Origin: Psococerastis gibbosa
Taxonomy: Eukaryota; Arthropoda; Insecta; Psocodea; Psocidae
Length of the DNA: 64,000 nucleotides
NCBI GenBank assembly: GCA_963971405.1
Contig: OZ020484.1
Location: 19,840,001 to 19,904,000 of the forward strand
Direction of reading: 5' to 3'
Part shown: in pieces, positions 34,144 through 45,429 of the stretch
Position numbering within the stretch: the stretch's first letter is position 1
How the letters are laid out: every line of letters begins with the position of its first letter
The notes under the pieces: generated by a model
The model's database searches: none
What the model was told of the DNA's origin: nothing
What the model saw: only the letters and a program-made list of their open reading frames with translations
Translations under genes and position numbers: made by a program

Positions 34144-34210
34144 TATTGTAACTGCTGTGACTGAAAAATACACCTTCAGTTTGTTGAGAAGGTAGAGTAG
34201 GCCTGCTATA

Positions 34211-34352
34211 GGCGCTTATTCCACATACGTCAATAGTCAATTGTAAATGTGGTTTTGACGGGGTAGCAGACATTTTTAGTATGTCTCTAATGTCTGCTAC
34301 CACGTCAAAACCACATTTACTATTGACTATTGACGAATGTGGAATAAGCGCC
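34211..34352. mobile_element. MITE, 142 bp, almost complete palindrome
   Basis: GGCGCTTATTCCACATACGTC and its complement enclose GACGGGGTAGCAGACATT..AATGTCTGCTACCACGTC. The GACGTGGTAGCAGACATT core is shared with the elements at 26062, 42668, 55498 and 59763 although the outer arms differ. TA is found on both sides. Confidence 0.8.
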
Positions 34353-35115
34353 TAAGCATAGTTCAAGCTATGCTAAACTGTCAATCAGATGATAGATGCT
34401 CTAAAACATTCAATAGGCTACAACTATAGGTCAAAATGTCGATCATCTTCTAAATCATCCACCAAGTCTAAAGAATATCAAAATCCAATATCTAAAAGCA
34501 GCTAAAAACAAACAAAAAATGAGAGAGAAAATATGCCTGCTAGCCGTCAATGTTTAAGGCATGATGAATTCCTTCAAAAGTTACGAAATGTTTCAAAATA
34601 AAAATACATCATTTCCTTCATGATGGAAACAGGCGAATGTGAAATTTGACACCTTCCATTAAAATAAACTTTTCCAGTGAAATCTGTCGGTACCGTAGGT
34701 AGGAATAGCCTACAGGTGAATATTCCGTTAGAACGCTATTCAATTTATTACTTGCGTTGAAAACTAACTGGCTTTTTGTGTTTTACTGCTACGTATATTT
34801 TTGCACAATGTGCTTAGTGCAAACACTCAACTGAGTCCCATGTCTTAATATTTAAAGAAAAAAAACTCTGCAGGGGCATATACAATATCATACAACAATA
34901 CAATTGCTATAAACTTCTGCAAATTCAAAAACCTCATTTCATTGGACATAAAATATGCATCGCTCTATACGACCTATGGATCTTGTTCGAAATCGAAACT
35001 CCGTCAAAGATGGTAGAGTGTACTGCGTTTCATTTACGTATTTTCGTTTGGAATAGTATGTGTATGTCGGGAACAATAGAACAGTTTGACGCTCATATAA
35101 AATAATAACCCAAGT
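34353..35115. other. no gene recognised
   Basis: Anonymous AT-rich sequence, no shared repeat seen. Confidence 0.3.
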
Positions 35116-35277
35116 CTAAAGACTACTTAGACTGCGTTCGATCTGTGTCTTCCCATACCTTACTGACTTGCACTTCGGCCCTTGTAGAGCCTTAGCATCT
35201 TCCAAAAACCTCCCCCATCCGTCCCTGTCGTGTAACCTATCTACATCAACTTCAACACCATCTACTATCTAGATCAA
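35116..35277 (-). pseudogene. LINE ORF C-terminal fragment
   Basis: A minus-strand frame reads LHDRDGWGRFLEDAKALQGP before a TAG at 35116-35118. The D-R-x-x-W-x-x-F-[LV]-x-x-A pattern close to the stop is common at the very end of non-LTR retrotransposon polyproteins. Only about 50 codons remain, so the clade cannot be named. Confidence 0.5.
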
Positions 35278-35617
35278 CATTAGTCGAAATCCATTTATTA
35301 TTACGGGAGCTACCACCAAACCGTGGATGACGGTGGTGTGCAGACAATCATGTCTTCAGCGGAGAAATTTCCTATGCCACTCATATTTACGCCTGATCAC
35401 ACTTCATTTTTGTGCAATCTAGGTTCCACAAAAAATGTATGGTCTTCTTACAGTTCGTAAAACAGAAAATGCATCCCCCGCAAACTGGGTTATTTATTTT
35501 ATTGCTACCAAACTGGTAAGTAAATTAAGAAAGAAAATTGTCTTTATTTTCCATGTGGGCGAATTTTGGGCCTTTCGGCCCACTCCTACAATTAACCCGT
35601 GACTGGTGGACAAACAA

Positions 35618-35971
35618 TCTTCTTAGTGTACCGTGATGATAAAGCAGTTATTTGCTTCTTATTAAGAAACTCTGATCACTTTACGGGTCCAGCGTTAAGA
35701 GGGATCAAGCCCGCAAACCCTAAAAGCCGTGATCTGCGTTGCACTTCATTCCATAGCCATAGCTTTAGCAGACAATGTACCCTCCTTTCATACAAGCAGT
35801 TCTGTTACCTCAAATGTTTCAATGCAGGGCGCAATTTTATGATATATCCTCCGGGTTGTTTTCTATATATCGTGAATAGGGGCCCTGAGGATTTATTCTT
35901 TATTCTTTATTCTTTATTCTTTATTCTTTATTCTTTATTCTTTATTCTTTATTCTTTATTCTTTATTCTTT
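35618..35971 (+). repeat. repeat unit with (TTTATTC)n array, short allele
   Basis: A 274-bp unique part (35618-35891) is followed by about 11 copies of TTTATTC (35892-35971). The unique part is identical to 36290-36563 wherever I compared it. The flanks on both sides differ from those of the second copy. The 134-codon ORF over it is a translation of repeat sequence. Confidence 0.92.
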
Positions 35972-36289
35972 CTGCAGTTCAGACCATATATTGTAACATA
36001 TAACTTTCTTCAAGCCCACCGTGAATGCTCTCCTATGTTTTTTTTTTTTTAGGAGAGCTTTGACCACCTCAGATGCCCATTCTTGTTAAGATCAAGTTGA
36101 AACTTGTATCTACTACTTATAATGTTCTATCTACTGACAGTTTCACTAGAAAATGTTAGTAAAACCTTAAAAACAATGGTATAAGAGTATAGGCGGATCG
36201 AGAATTTTTTTGGGCCAAGTTTATAAAACGGAACTTGTAATGTATTTCATTTATTAGATATATTTTTTGTCAAAAAAAATCTGATTCTG

Positions 36290-36811
36290 TCTTCTTAGTG
36301 TACCGTGATGATAAAGCAGTTATTTGCTTCTTATTAAGAAACTCTGATCACTTTACGGGTCCAGCGTTAAGAGGGATCAAGCCCGCAAACCCTAAAAGCC
36401 GTGATCTGCGTTGCACTTCATTCCATAGCCATAGCTTTAGCAGACAATGTACCCTCCTTTCATACAAGCAGTTCTGTTACCTCAAATGTTTCAATGCAGG
36501 GCGCAATTTTATGATATATCCTCCGGGTTGTTTTCTATATATCGTGAATAGGGGCCCTGAGGATTTATTCTTTATTCTTTATTCTTTATTCTTTATTCTT
36601 TATTCTTTATTCTTTATTCTTTATTCTTTATTCTTTATTCTTTATTCTTTATTCTTTATTCTTTATTCTTTATTCTTTATTCTTTATTCTTTATTCTTTA
36701 TTCTTTATTCTTTATTCTTTATTCTTTATTCTTTATTCTTTATTCTTTATTCTTTATTCTTTATTCTTTATTCTTTATTCTTTATTCTTTATTCTTTATT
36801 CTTTATTCTTT
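36290..36811 (+). repeat. repeat unit with (TTTATTC)n array, long allele
   Basis: The same 274-bp unit followed by 248 bp of uninterrupted TTTATTC, about 35 copies (36564-36811). Seven being no multiple of three, the array stays open in every frame and gives the FILYSLF-repeat ORF, which is not a gene. The structure resembles a 5'-truncated retroposon with a microsatellite tail, or a locally duplicated block. Confidence 0.92.
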
Positions 36812-36840
36812 AAAACACAAAAACACAAATCATCCTAGAA

Positions 36841-36931
36841 TTTGACGATTTTCCTGTCGCAGCTATGGTGGTCCACGGAAAATCATAAAATAATCTAGTG
36901 GTCCACGGACAAAAAAGGTTGGGAACCCCTG
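36841..36931 (-). mobile_element. hAT terminal fragment
   Basis: Ends in the complement of CAGGGGTTCCCAACCTTTTT followed by two GTGGTCCACGGA blocks (36869 and 36897), a subterminal arrangement well known from Charlie-type hAT elements. The left end is missing: the (TTTATTC)n array lies where it should be. Confidence 0.65.
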
Positions 36932-37099
36932 ATCAGGGGCGTTTAACTTCAATTGAGGTTTTCGTTATACGCGGGAACTGTTCTGATTGGCCCTGACCCA
37001 AACCCACGATAGCCAACCGTGAAATTGTATTTTTTTTTTAATTTGATGTTGGTAAAACCTGTTTGTGATTTACTACAAACATCCCGTGGCTGCAGATCC

Positions 37100-37404
37100 T
37101 TGTCAACATGGCGGCTAGTGTAGCCTCTATAAGCTAAGTACAGGGTTGAGACTGAGTCAGATATCCGTTCTGCAATGTGTAAGACTTCGACATATTTAAC
37201 GTTGATACTTATCTCTGATATTTGGCTTATGGTTAAGGGGTGCCCCGTAAGGGTTACTATGCCTCCCGCCGTTCTAGTTAATATAGTTCTATGAAAACAA
37301 CGGACATTCCGACATTGGACAACACACAGCGGCCTTTAATAATATTATATATTTTTAATAAGTTTTGTGAGCCAATATAAATTTGAACTACGACGGGAAG
37401 TGAG
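37100..37404 (+). promoter_or_regulatory. candidate transcription start region and 5' UTR exon
   Basis: Contains CAACATGGCGGC near 37107, a form common around start sites of broadly expressed genes, and ends with AGTGAG|GTGAGT, a good donor at 37405. The ATG there opens only nine codons. It would fit as the first exon of the transcript whose next exon is proposed at 37972. Confidence 0.3.
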
Positions 37405-37971
37405 GTGAGTAAACATATTTCATGTGCCTGTTTTTTTAAACATTTTCAGTTGTATACCATCCAACACCTTACATATATTACATGGTTTTAATTTTCAAAA
37501 TGGAAAATCGTTAGCATGTGCAACTCATTTGTGTAGCAAAACAACTAAAATTTGTTTAATTCATCATTCATTCCTTGTTTGTGAAGTGTTCAAGTGAGAA
37601 GGAAAAATAGTAAAAGGTACATTTGGTAAATTACAATTTTTTAAATAAAATTTTTTAAAACCTACGCACTCACTTTGTTAGATCTCTTGTCAGTGCTATG
37701 AGATATGCCCGTAAGATGTTAGCACAACCATATATGCCTAGTTAACAAAAAAATGTGAAATGTGTGACCTACAATAATTTAATCACGTTAAGTTGGACAC
37801 TTACGAGTCAGTTTTGACCATGTGTAAGAGGTTATTTGAACCCACAACGTGGAAGTAACTGTTTGAAAAAGGAAAATTACGTTACAATTGCATTTTAATC
37901 TACACAATAACTTGATACACAAATTGCACCTTAATGTAGCTGGCATATACAACCTAACTTGTGTGTTGACA

Positions 37972-38243
37972 GTGACCTTATTCCACTAACATTTTAACTG
38001 TGGAATGGATGAAGAAACTCTTGAGCATATTCTCCTGCAATGGTCCATTCCAAGCAGGGAGAAGGACTTACTCGTGACGGCAGTGGGAGGAGGAGGAATA
38101 GAAAAAATTCTGGGACGGAAGAATCTTTGGGCACTGGTGAATGAATCATCTGGCCATCGGCATCACCTGAAGCTGGAACCCAGTAGTAAGAAGTAAGAAA
38201 ATGGCAGTCGTCGGTGCTGACAAGTTGAACTCCATAGTGCAAA
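37972..38243 (+). CDS. candidate coding exon with two possible readings
   Basis: A T-rich stretch ending TGTGTTGACAG would be the acceptor. Reading one: ATG at 38005 (GGAATGG) gives a 63-codon frame (MDEETLEHILLQWSIPS...) to TAA at 38194, which a donor at 38193 (AA|GTAAGA) would avoid. Reading two: ATG at 38201 (AAAATGG, strong) opens MAVVGADKLNSIVQ and leads one base past codon 14 to AAA|GTAAGTATT, a very strong donor at 38244. In the second case the first ORF is an upstream ORF. I did not find the next exon and do not recognise either peptide. Confidence 0.35.
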
Positions 38244-38287
38244 GTAAGTATTTTCTAGCAATCTCAGATAGGGGTGACGATAGTATA

Positions 38288-38591
38288 TTAAGGGTGTACA
38301 GCCCGTAGGAAATTGGCAGCCCGAAATAATTAACTAATCATGTTATTTAACATTTGTCTCATTAAAGTTGTAAAAGACTACTTCATGCATCCTATGATAA
38401 GATATAGTATTTCTAATATTTTAAATTGTAGCTTTTTCATCGACATGATAATATTTTGTAAACAATAACCTTATTATATGATGCATAAAGTAGACTTCTA
38501 CAACTGAAATGAGCCAAATCTTTAATAACTTGCTTAGTTAATTAAATAAAGTTTTAAATTTCGGGCTGACAATTTCCTATGGGCTCTTTAA
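38288..38591. mobile_element. TTAA-flanked MITE, copy 1 (304 bp)
   Basis: TTAA at both ends, then inverted arms with AGCCCGTAGGAAATTGGCAG / complement of AGCCCATAGGAAATTGTCAG, further in AATTAACTAA..., GTTGTAAAAGACTACTTCATGCATC and complement. The inner half matches the element at 56597, the outer arm does not. TTAA duplications suggest a piggyBac-type mobiliser. Confidence 0.72.
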
Positions 38592-39086
38592 ATAATCTGC
38601 TATTTTTCCTCTCCTATGTGTAGACCTACGCTATTATAACGAAAGCATTGGCATTTCGAGTACCTATTCTACAGATTTACATGCTGCTTTTACGGTTCCA
38701 GAAACAGGAAAAGTGACACTATCTATGTTGTTAGATTTGTGGAAATATCCTTGTGTAACGGACTGGTGCGAGTTTACCCAAATATGCTTTCATTTTTATT
38801 AATTAGTGTAGGTAATGTCAAATTTCCATGGTCAGTAATTGTACCATGGCTGCCTACTCATGTTCCGATCAATTAGAAACCTATAATGGAAATTAATATA
38901 TAAATGATCAATTACGGTACCTACAGTATATGAAGTGGCAAGGTATTAAGATGCGCAGGTCTCTACACACCATGTGATCGGAGAAAGGAGAAGCATCGTT
39001 ACTTTTTCTTCTTCATATTTGTGCGGGTAGTTTGGCTTATCATATCATTTGAACTTTCAGGAGATGTCATGTCAGCGATTTATTAA
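38592..39086. other. no gene recognised
   Basis: AT-rich. A short family Y fragment at 38961-38986. Confidence 0.3.
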
Positions 39087-39398
39087 GAGAATCTAGTTCG
39101 GGATGATCATGCATGCCGCCTTGATAAGGAGGAGAAAGATAGACGTGATGCTGGAAGAAGAAGACATTGTTCGCTATGCAAAAGCCTGAAGGATTCGGTT
39201 TATTGGCGGCGAATGGCTCATCACCGAGCAAGGGAAGGCTCGCAACCGATGAAGAGTATAGGTGGAACCTGCACAAGATGTCAGTCTCGACTTTCCAGAA
39301 GAAGAGCAAGGACGAGAATGTATTCCTATTTCCACATAACAATCTATTTCGACGTGTTGATACATTACATTTCGAGCTATTCACGTTATCACAAATAA
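39087..39398 (+). other. open frame of about 103 codons with basic, Cys-containing sequence, unrecognised
   Basis: Open from after a TAA at 39084 to a TAA at 39396, with no start required. The composition is richer in GC and charged residues (RRR clusters, CSLCKS, CTRCQS) than expected from the flanks. Two overlapping frames on the same strand and two on the other are also fairly open. It could be a transposon relic or an exon; an acceptor-like TTTGAACTTTCAG precedes it at 39049-39061. Confidence 0.25.
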
Positions 39399-41262
39399 TT
39401 TGTAGATGGATTTTGTATGGACTGAGTTCAATTTAGTAATAAAAAGAAATGTATATTTCTTAATAAGTATAATGTGCGTTGGTCATTGAGTATTTCTTAA
39501 TTTTGTATTTAATATGTTAGGTACGGCTTAGTGTGGAACTATGAAAAAAAAATAGTTTGTTTAAAATAAGGTGAATACTAACAACGTTGTCAGAGTACAT
39601 ACCAGAGTAGTCATTAAAAATCAATTATATAATACAAAATAGGTCAATATAATATTAAATAGGAAGGGAGCGCGAGCCGGGCCGGCCGGGGCCCCGGCCA
39701 CACAAAATTTGAAAAAAGGAGCGAATGATTCAGACGCGGGAGGGCCAACGTTATTATTTTTTTTTTTTGCAGTTGGCAGTCTTTCCCTAACAAAATATTA
39801 ACATTGAGTTAACGTTCTTATATATTATGTTGTTCTGTGCCCCTGATCTAGAGCATCTTGTGCCCCGGAGCGCCATGGGCTACTAGTTATCACCACCGCT
39901 GGCAGGAGTGCTCAATAGAGCTATTCAAATTTAAGCAACACAAATGGAAACAAATGTCTTTCCATTGCAAAAATCAAAATTTGAAATCCATCGAAGGTGC
40001 CAGCTTAATATTTAATGGGGGAGGGGGGGTTCAGAAGTGGTAATAACAATCAGAATTCCTTATTTATGATTTGCAGACTTCCTTTTAGTCGTATTGATTT
40101 GGTATGCAATCACGACCAGGCACTTAGTGACTTTTTTCTCATGAATCATTGAGTAGAAAGAGCGCGTTGGAGAAGGGAAGGGGGCGCCTCGTCAGGGGAG
40201 GGGGCGGCGCGCAGCGCCGGGGGAATCAGAGCTTCTCTTACACGCTCCCTAATGGAGAACACTCCGTATACTTGCTATAAGCTCAAGATTACCACAAAAC
40301 ACTTTTCCTCGTGTGTTCCACCCTCTTGTCTTTGTGCACAAACATGGAAGATCATATGCAACAAGTGCACCTACGTGAACTATTCAAGAATTGTTTGTTA
40401 CTTCCAATCAGTTTGTATTCTTGCCAAACCACTGCCCCAGGTTTTTCAACCAGAATATTCTTAGGGAAGGACTTAATTTATCTGTGATCACACCGTAAAA
40501 TTTTGAATCTAATTTCTCTAGAGTCTTGGGTGCCCTCAGTTCTTAAACATGATGCAGGTTTGAAATCATGAGTCTAATAAGAGTCCAATTCAAAAATAAT
40601 GAAATAGAATAGATAGCGCCAAACCATAAGCTAAGTAACGATGATAGTGGTGAAACATTGTCCGTATGATGCATGATATGTATACGGATATTTATACTAC
40701 GGCAAGTATGTTCCATGTACCCAGCATCTTCCCTTATAATTGAAGAGAACGAAAAATTCTTAAAAGTGGAAGAGCAATACTCTCTTTGTAAGTAATTGTA
40801 TTTCCATTTTACTATTTGAAAACAGCAATACGGTATCTAAGTTTTATTGTATTGTATACTCTTATTACCATAAAATCTGCTACAACACTTTTTAACGAGA
40901 AAAAGAATGAGATGGTAAAATTATGGGAGTGAAATGGGATTCGGAAGGTGTACAGGATCTCTCTCTGACAGAACACCCCCTATTGTTTACTGCAAATTAG
41001 TTTCAATGCCCTTTTCTATCTTAAAACCTTTCCATAAACTAATTTTAACTAATGGAATGGCAAAATACTCACACGATGGCAACATAATTTTACACAAAAC
41101 TTATGGAAGAACAGAAAATCATATTTTAGGAAGAAAGGAAAGTGTTTTGCATTATACTCTTATATTGTATTTTTAGGCCAGACTTCGTTCGCCTAACATT
41201 TTTCATTGGGTATGCAATACTTACCCGTTCCCCGTTGCCACAACTTTTTCCATTGGGTATAC
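39399..41262. other. no gene recognised; two GC-rich patches
   Basis: GC-rich patches at 39664-39705 (GCCGGGCCGGCCGGGGCCCC) and 40145-40225 (GGGGCGGCGCGCAGCGCCGGGGG). ORFs in between are short and without features. Confidence 0.35.
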
Positions 41263-41325
41263 AATAACTTACTTACTTACTAGCCAACGCCCACCCTTGG
41301 CAGGTTAGCCAATTTGGTATGTTTC
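41263..41325 (-). mobile_element. LINE 3' stub with (GTAA)n tail
   Basis: ACTTACTTACTTACTAGCCAACGCCCACCCTTGGCA is the same end, in the same orientation, as the LINE at 18516: tail, TAG stop, then the last dozen codons (..PRVGVG). Only about 45 bp of LINE remain, an extreme 5' truncation. Confidence 0.7.
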
Positions 41326-42667
41326 CTCCACTCCCTCCTGTCTCTCTACTTCTCCATCTCTCTCCCATGTCTCTTTTCGCGCAAATACTTATTAATTACA
41401 ACCGCACAAAACAAACAATGCTAAATAAAACTAATTAAAGAAGGGTGGTACGGCTAAAAGGTAGAAGATTGGTACGGCGGAGAAAAACGTCGTCAGAACA
41501 CCCTGCCAAAGTTTCATTACAATCTAATCAACTGTTTTTGAACGCATAAGGACATTGTGATGTGATTTTTGCATAAGTATATAGTGTACTACATGGTAGA
41601 TTTAAATGAGATTCCCTATTAAACTGCCTAGGTATAATAAAGTGGTAGTAACTTTGGAACTTAGAAATCTTTCCAGTGTGAAATGTTATGCTGTGTAGAA
41701 GGCTCGTAATGGCCTACTTGTGATACTGGTGAGCCTATAATGATACTAAAGTGTTGCGAAGGAAAGAATAACCCAGCACCCCTGCGGATTATGGTCTCAT
41801 ATTCCTTGGTAACTTATTGCCTTGTTCATTAACAAAATTTATAACCCGATTAGAACATGGACAAAGAGGATGTTGACAGGATCCCATCGAGATAGGAGCG
41901 GCAAGTTAAATTTTGAAGAGGGTCTATTGGCTTTTCGACAAGTATGTTCAGGTAGCTTATATCTGAGTTTCAGATCAATGAGAGGTCTACCTACTAGACC
42001 GTACAGTAAAGTTCGAGTTTTATTTATATTTGGTTTTAGAAAGAACTGCCCCTGAGAGCAGCAGTCATTAGTAATTTTTAAGAGAGTAGTAATTAGATAT
42101 ATTATGTAAGGGTTATTGCTTTTGAGTACCTATTCCCGCGAAGCACGACCCGTAATATTTTTCAATTACAGCGAAAAAGGCTATGTGAGGCGAAAGACCG
42201 TAAATTTATCAGTGAACAATACAGCTGTTAAACAGATCTTTAATATTCACCTGTATTCTGTAATTAAGCCCTCCCTTTGGCAGCTCGGAACTTTACGAGA
42301 ACTAAAGAACAAATCCCAAAGAGTAAAAAAGGGAATAAACGGGATTATGCAAATGGGCTCTGGATAAAAAAAGGGTTGTCAGAACCGTAGCGAATGAGAT
42401 GAAATAGCGCCCACACACTTTGTACTGTAATTCGGCATTTCACAAATGAATAGTTGTACTGTACAATACGTTTGATATACTGAATTGTAGGTCTATTACC
42501 ACTGGAGAATTCAGTTACACTAGACATGATATTTGCGGTTTATGTGTAATTAGATGTTTTAGAAATATTTAGGACACGCCTTCGACTCTGCGATAGATCA
42601 CCAATGGAATGGAACCAGTCAGTTACTATAGGGGAAGCTAATATCCTGAAAAATAAGCATGTGCTAA
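41326..42667. other. no gene recognised
   Basis: ORFs at 41822-42055 and 42116-42367 (plus) show no motifs, membrane segments or splice context that I can support. Confidence 0.3.
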
Positions 42668-42807
42668 GGCAGGGTTTCCACCGACCTCTCATTGCAGAAT
42701 GCAAATGACATTGACGTGGTAGGAGATATCATTAATAAGTCTTGAATGTCTGCTACCACGTCAATGGCATTTGCATTCTGCAATGAGAGGTTGGTGGAAA
42801 CCCCGCC
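42668..42807. mobile_element. MITE, 140 bp, TAA target duplication, related to the inner arms of the composite
   Basis: GGCAGGGTTTCCACCGACCTC ... ATTGCAGAATGCAAATGACATTGACG and complement enclose GTGGTAGGAGATATCATTAATAAG / TCTTGAATGTCTGCTACCAC. TAA flanks both sides (42665-42667 and 42808-42810). Here the GTAGCAGACATTCAAGAC block is inside the GGGTTTCCACCGAC arms; in the 385-bp composites it is outside. Confidence 0.8.
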
Positions 42808-42929
42808 TAAAGTAACTGACAGACAAGTTGGAGCCTTTCAGTTATTGGTAATTATATTCGGAAAGGAATTGCCTAGGCTAATGGACCAAATTTTAATGTG
42901 CCATACATATACTATGCAGTACATAAGAC

Positions 42930-43337
42930 TATAATTCCACTTGTCAACGACAGAAATATCATTTATATTTTTTCATCACATTCCACTTGTCTTCAATAAT
43001 TGACCATTTTTGTTTTCAATTTTTTCCAATTTTGTAAGTTTGCCCGCCGTCTTTCTTTTAATTTTATAATCTACAAGAAATTTTATGATTTAAATTACGA
43101 AATAATTCGTTCGCTCTCAAGAAATTAATTTAAATTATTTATCATCTACAGTAGACGCCGTTGTTTAATTTTAGTTTGTTATTGTTTGCAAAGCGTGATT
43201 TTATTCTATGATTATTGGTCATTTTTAACATGCGGAAGATAAAATGGACAATGACATAGAGTAAAACAAAGAGTAAAACATAGAGTAAAACAAAAATCTC
43301 ATCAATTATTGACGGAATATTGACAAGTGGAATAGCC
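42930..43337. mobile_element. MITE related to the 14845 element, about 408 bp
   Basis: Left end ATTCCACTTGTCAACGACAG, repeated imperfectly at 42978 (CATTCCACTTGTCTTCAATAATTGA). Right end AATTATTGACGGAATATTGACAAGTGGAATAGCC. The right end is close to the 14845 element, the middle is unrelated and AT-rich. Confidence 0.65.
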
Positions 43338-44010
43338 GGCTAAGAAAAATCCAGAGCTTTTATTAAACTTATAATTGCCCCAATAGAGTAGTAAAAAACA
43401 GACATTTTTCAACATCACTTAAATTGTATTTACAAGGTGGCTCTCTATTATATTAAAGTAGGTACTGTAACGATGAATATCTTCCGTCTTCTGTGGCCCT
43501 TAATTTTCTTTGGTCCCATAAATTGAATGAGACAACGTTGCAAGAAGGAGCCTCCACGACACATCTCTGATTCAGTCGCGCTAAGTAATGAACTGAGGCT
43601 GAGGCTTGATGTTAATTCTTTAGTTAGATTAAAAGAAGGGATAACAGTGAGGGGACAAGGGCAACCCTGGAAGGAAAGGGAGGGGGGAGGGGGAGGAGGC
43701 AGTTGTCTAATTAACACAAAACAAACGTCGTGTCTAATTTTCTGTACTTTGGCAGTGTGGCGGATGAGCTTGGGTAACTTTGTTTGACGCCAGTAAAAGG
43801 TAAATGGAAACCTAGAGAAGTACCTGTGTGATCTTGGGACCTTTGTGCGTAGTGACAGTGGTGTATTATATTATAATAAATTGGGGTTTTCACCAGTTAA
43901 TTATTGTATTTTCATTGTTCCTGGAATTTTCGAGTAAATGATATCAAATGTTTGATAAACTATACAATATGAGCTCTAAAAGGGCGACTTGATATGGTTA
44001 ATCCTTGGAA
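43338..44010. other. no gene recognised
   Basis: ORFs 43448-43717 (minus) and 43527-43787 (plus) face each other across a G-rich stretch (about 43675-43700) and look like chance openness. Confidence 0.3.
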
Positions 44011-44327
44011 CATAAAGCTGGCCATTCACGTGGGCTCCAAACGGACTCGCGCCAAGCCAAATGGCGCGCCCTGTTCCATTTGGCGTTAGCGCCATTTAGA
44101 GGGGTCATCACGACTACGCTGAACCAGTCGCTTCAAATCTTTCAAATTGTACAGTGTGACGATATGGAAGAAGTACTTTTACACTGTAAAATTTGAAAGA
44201 TTTGGAGCGACTGGTTCAGCGTAGTCGCGATGACCGCTCTAAATGGCGCTAACGCCAAATGGAATAGGCCGCGCCATTTGGCTTGGCGCGAGTCCGTTTG
44301 GAGCCCTCGTGAAAGGCCAGCTTTATG
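44011..44327. mobile_element. MITE with about 130-bp terminal inverted repeats, 317 bp
   Basis: CATAAAGCTGGCCATTCACG...GGGCTCCAAACGGACTCGCGCC..., AAATGGCGCTAACGCC-type arms pair almost base for base up to a short centre near 44150-44180. It is markedly GC-richer than the flanks. No clear target duplication beyond the arms was found, so the superfamily stays open. Confidence 0.8.
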
Positions 44328-45429
44328 GGCTCAATTAATTTAACAGGGAGCCATCCCAATATGTACCTATATGATGGAACCCCGAGTTTCCTCAATGCGG
44401 GTCACCTACAGTAAATATACGTAGGCCTACTCATTTGAGATAATGCTGATGGCTGAAACTTTTTTAGGGTAACCTCCGTTTTCTGTTTTATTCCAGACAC
44501 CACTATTAATGTGTTGTTTTGTTGAAGATCTGTCGTGTTGCCTCCATCACGGGTGGATCAGGGATTCGACTTTTTACTATTACAGCCAGTTAGCGGAGTT
44601 AGCCGATCAAAAATCATAACATTCCACAAGAGTGACATTAAAGTTGCCCACTCTTAATTTCTCAAAATTGGTCCACTCATTTTAAATCAAGAAGTATTAA
44701 GCTTGGTGCATACATAATCATTTCCGCATTAATTAATTTCTAATATAACACATAGTAGGTAGTAACAGTATTAAGCATGTAAATGAATATACAGTAGCTG
44801 CTTCATTGTGAACCTATTAATTTGGGATGGAAGGGTGAAAGACAGGAGAGTCTGCTGGGGGATTTATAATCCTTTTCATAAATTTAATCTCATCATGGAA
44901 GTCTACAAGTTTCACGTCAAATGAAAAGTTTTTTAAGTCCCTCATAAAGGCTCTCGCAGCAAATCAGTTCTTTTGGATTAGTATTTCCTTTATAATACAT
45001 TGTCAAAAAATATGCCTAATTAATTAGGTCACGTTAATTTGATTAGAAGTAAGTAGGTACCCACAAAACCTTTTCTCAAATGTTTTGTTATGACAAGGTA
45101 CCTTCTTAATGCCAAGTTATGCGATACTTAAATGAAGTTTAATTTGTATACCGGTAGTTAAATATTCGGTAGAAGTTACGTAATGAGATCAATTCAAACC
45201 CGCATCATCAAAAGTTCTAAAGCCCCAGCTGAAGGCGTACCGCGTACCAACAGGCCTAGCATGAGCAAATCAAAATAACTTAACATAGGGTTTAGTGTTA
45301 AATAACGCTAAATTACCACTAATTACGGAAAATGTACACGCCGGGGAAGAGAGGCTTCACGTTTCCATTGTTCTGCTCTCAGTCAACAGAGCTGATTGTT
45401 CATTGTTGCTTTCTTATTTATGCGTATAG
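44328..45429. other. no gene recognised
   Basis: Anonymous AT-rich sequence. Confidence 0.3.

Noticed and set aside
35599-36813. Two long ORFs rich in FILYSLF repeats
   Set aside because: They translate (TTTATTC)n arrays; a 7-bp unit without stops stays open in all frames. The N-terminal parts are the identical repeat unit with no start or splice context.
29969-36931. A 7-kb hAT element between the CAGGGGTTCCCAA end and its complement
   Set aside because: The flanking octamers (ATTTAAAT and ATCAGGGG) do not match, and unrelated repeats fill the interval. They are two separate fragments.
38201-39086. Joining the exon ending at 38243 to an acceptor at 39061 (ACTTTCAG)
   Set aside because: The phase fits but the combined frame hits TAA after eight codons, in all three nearby acceptor choices.
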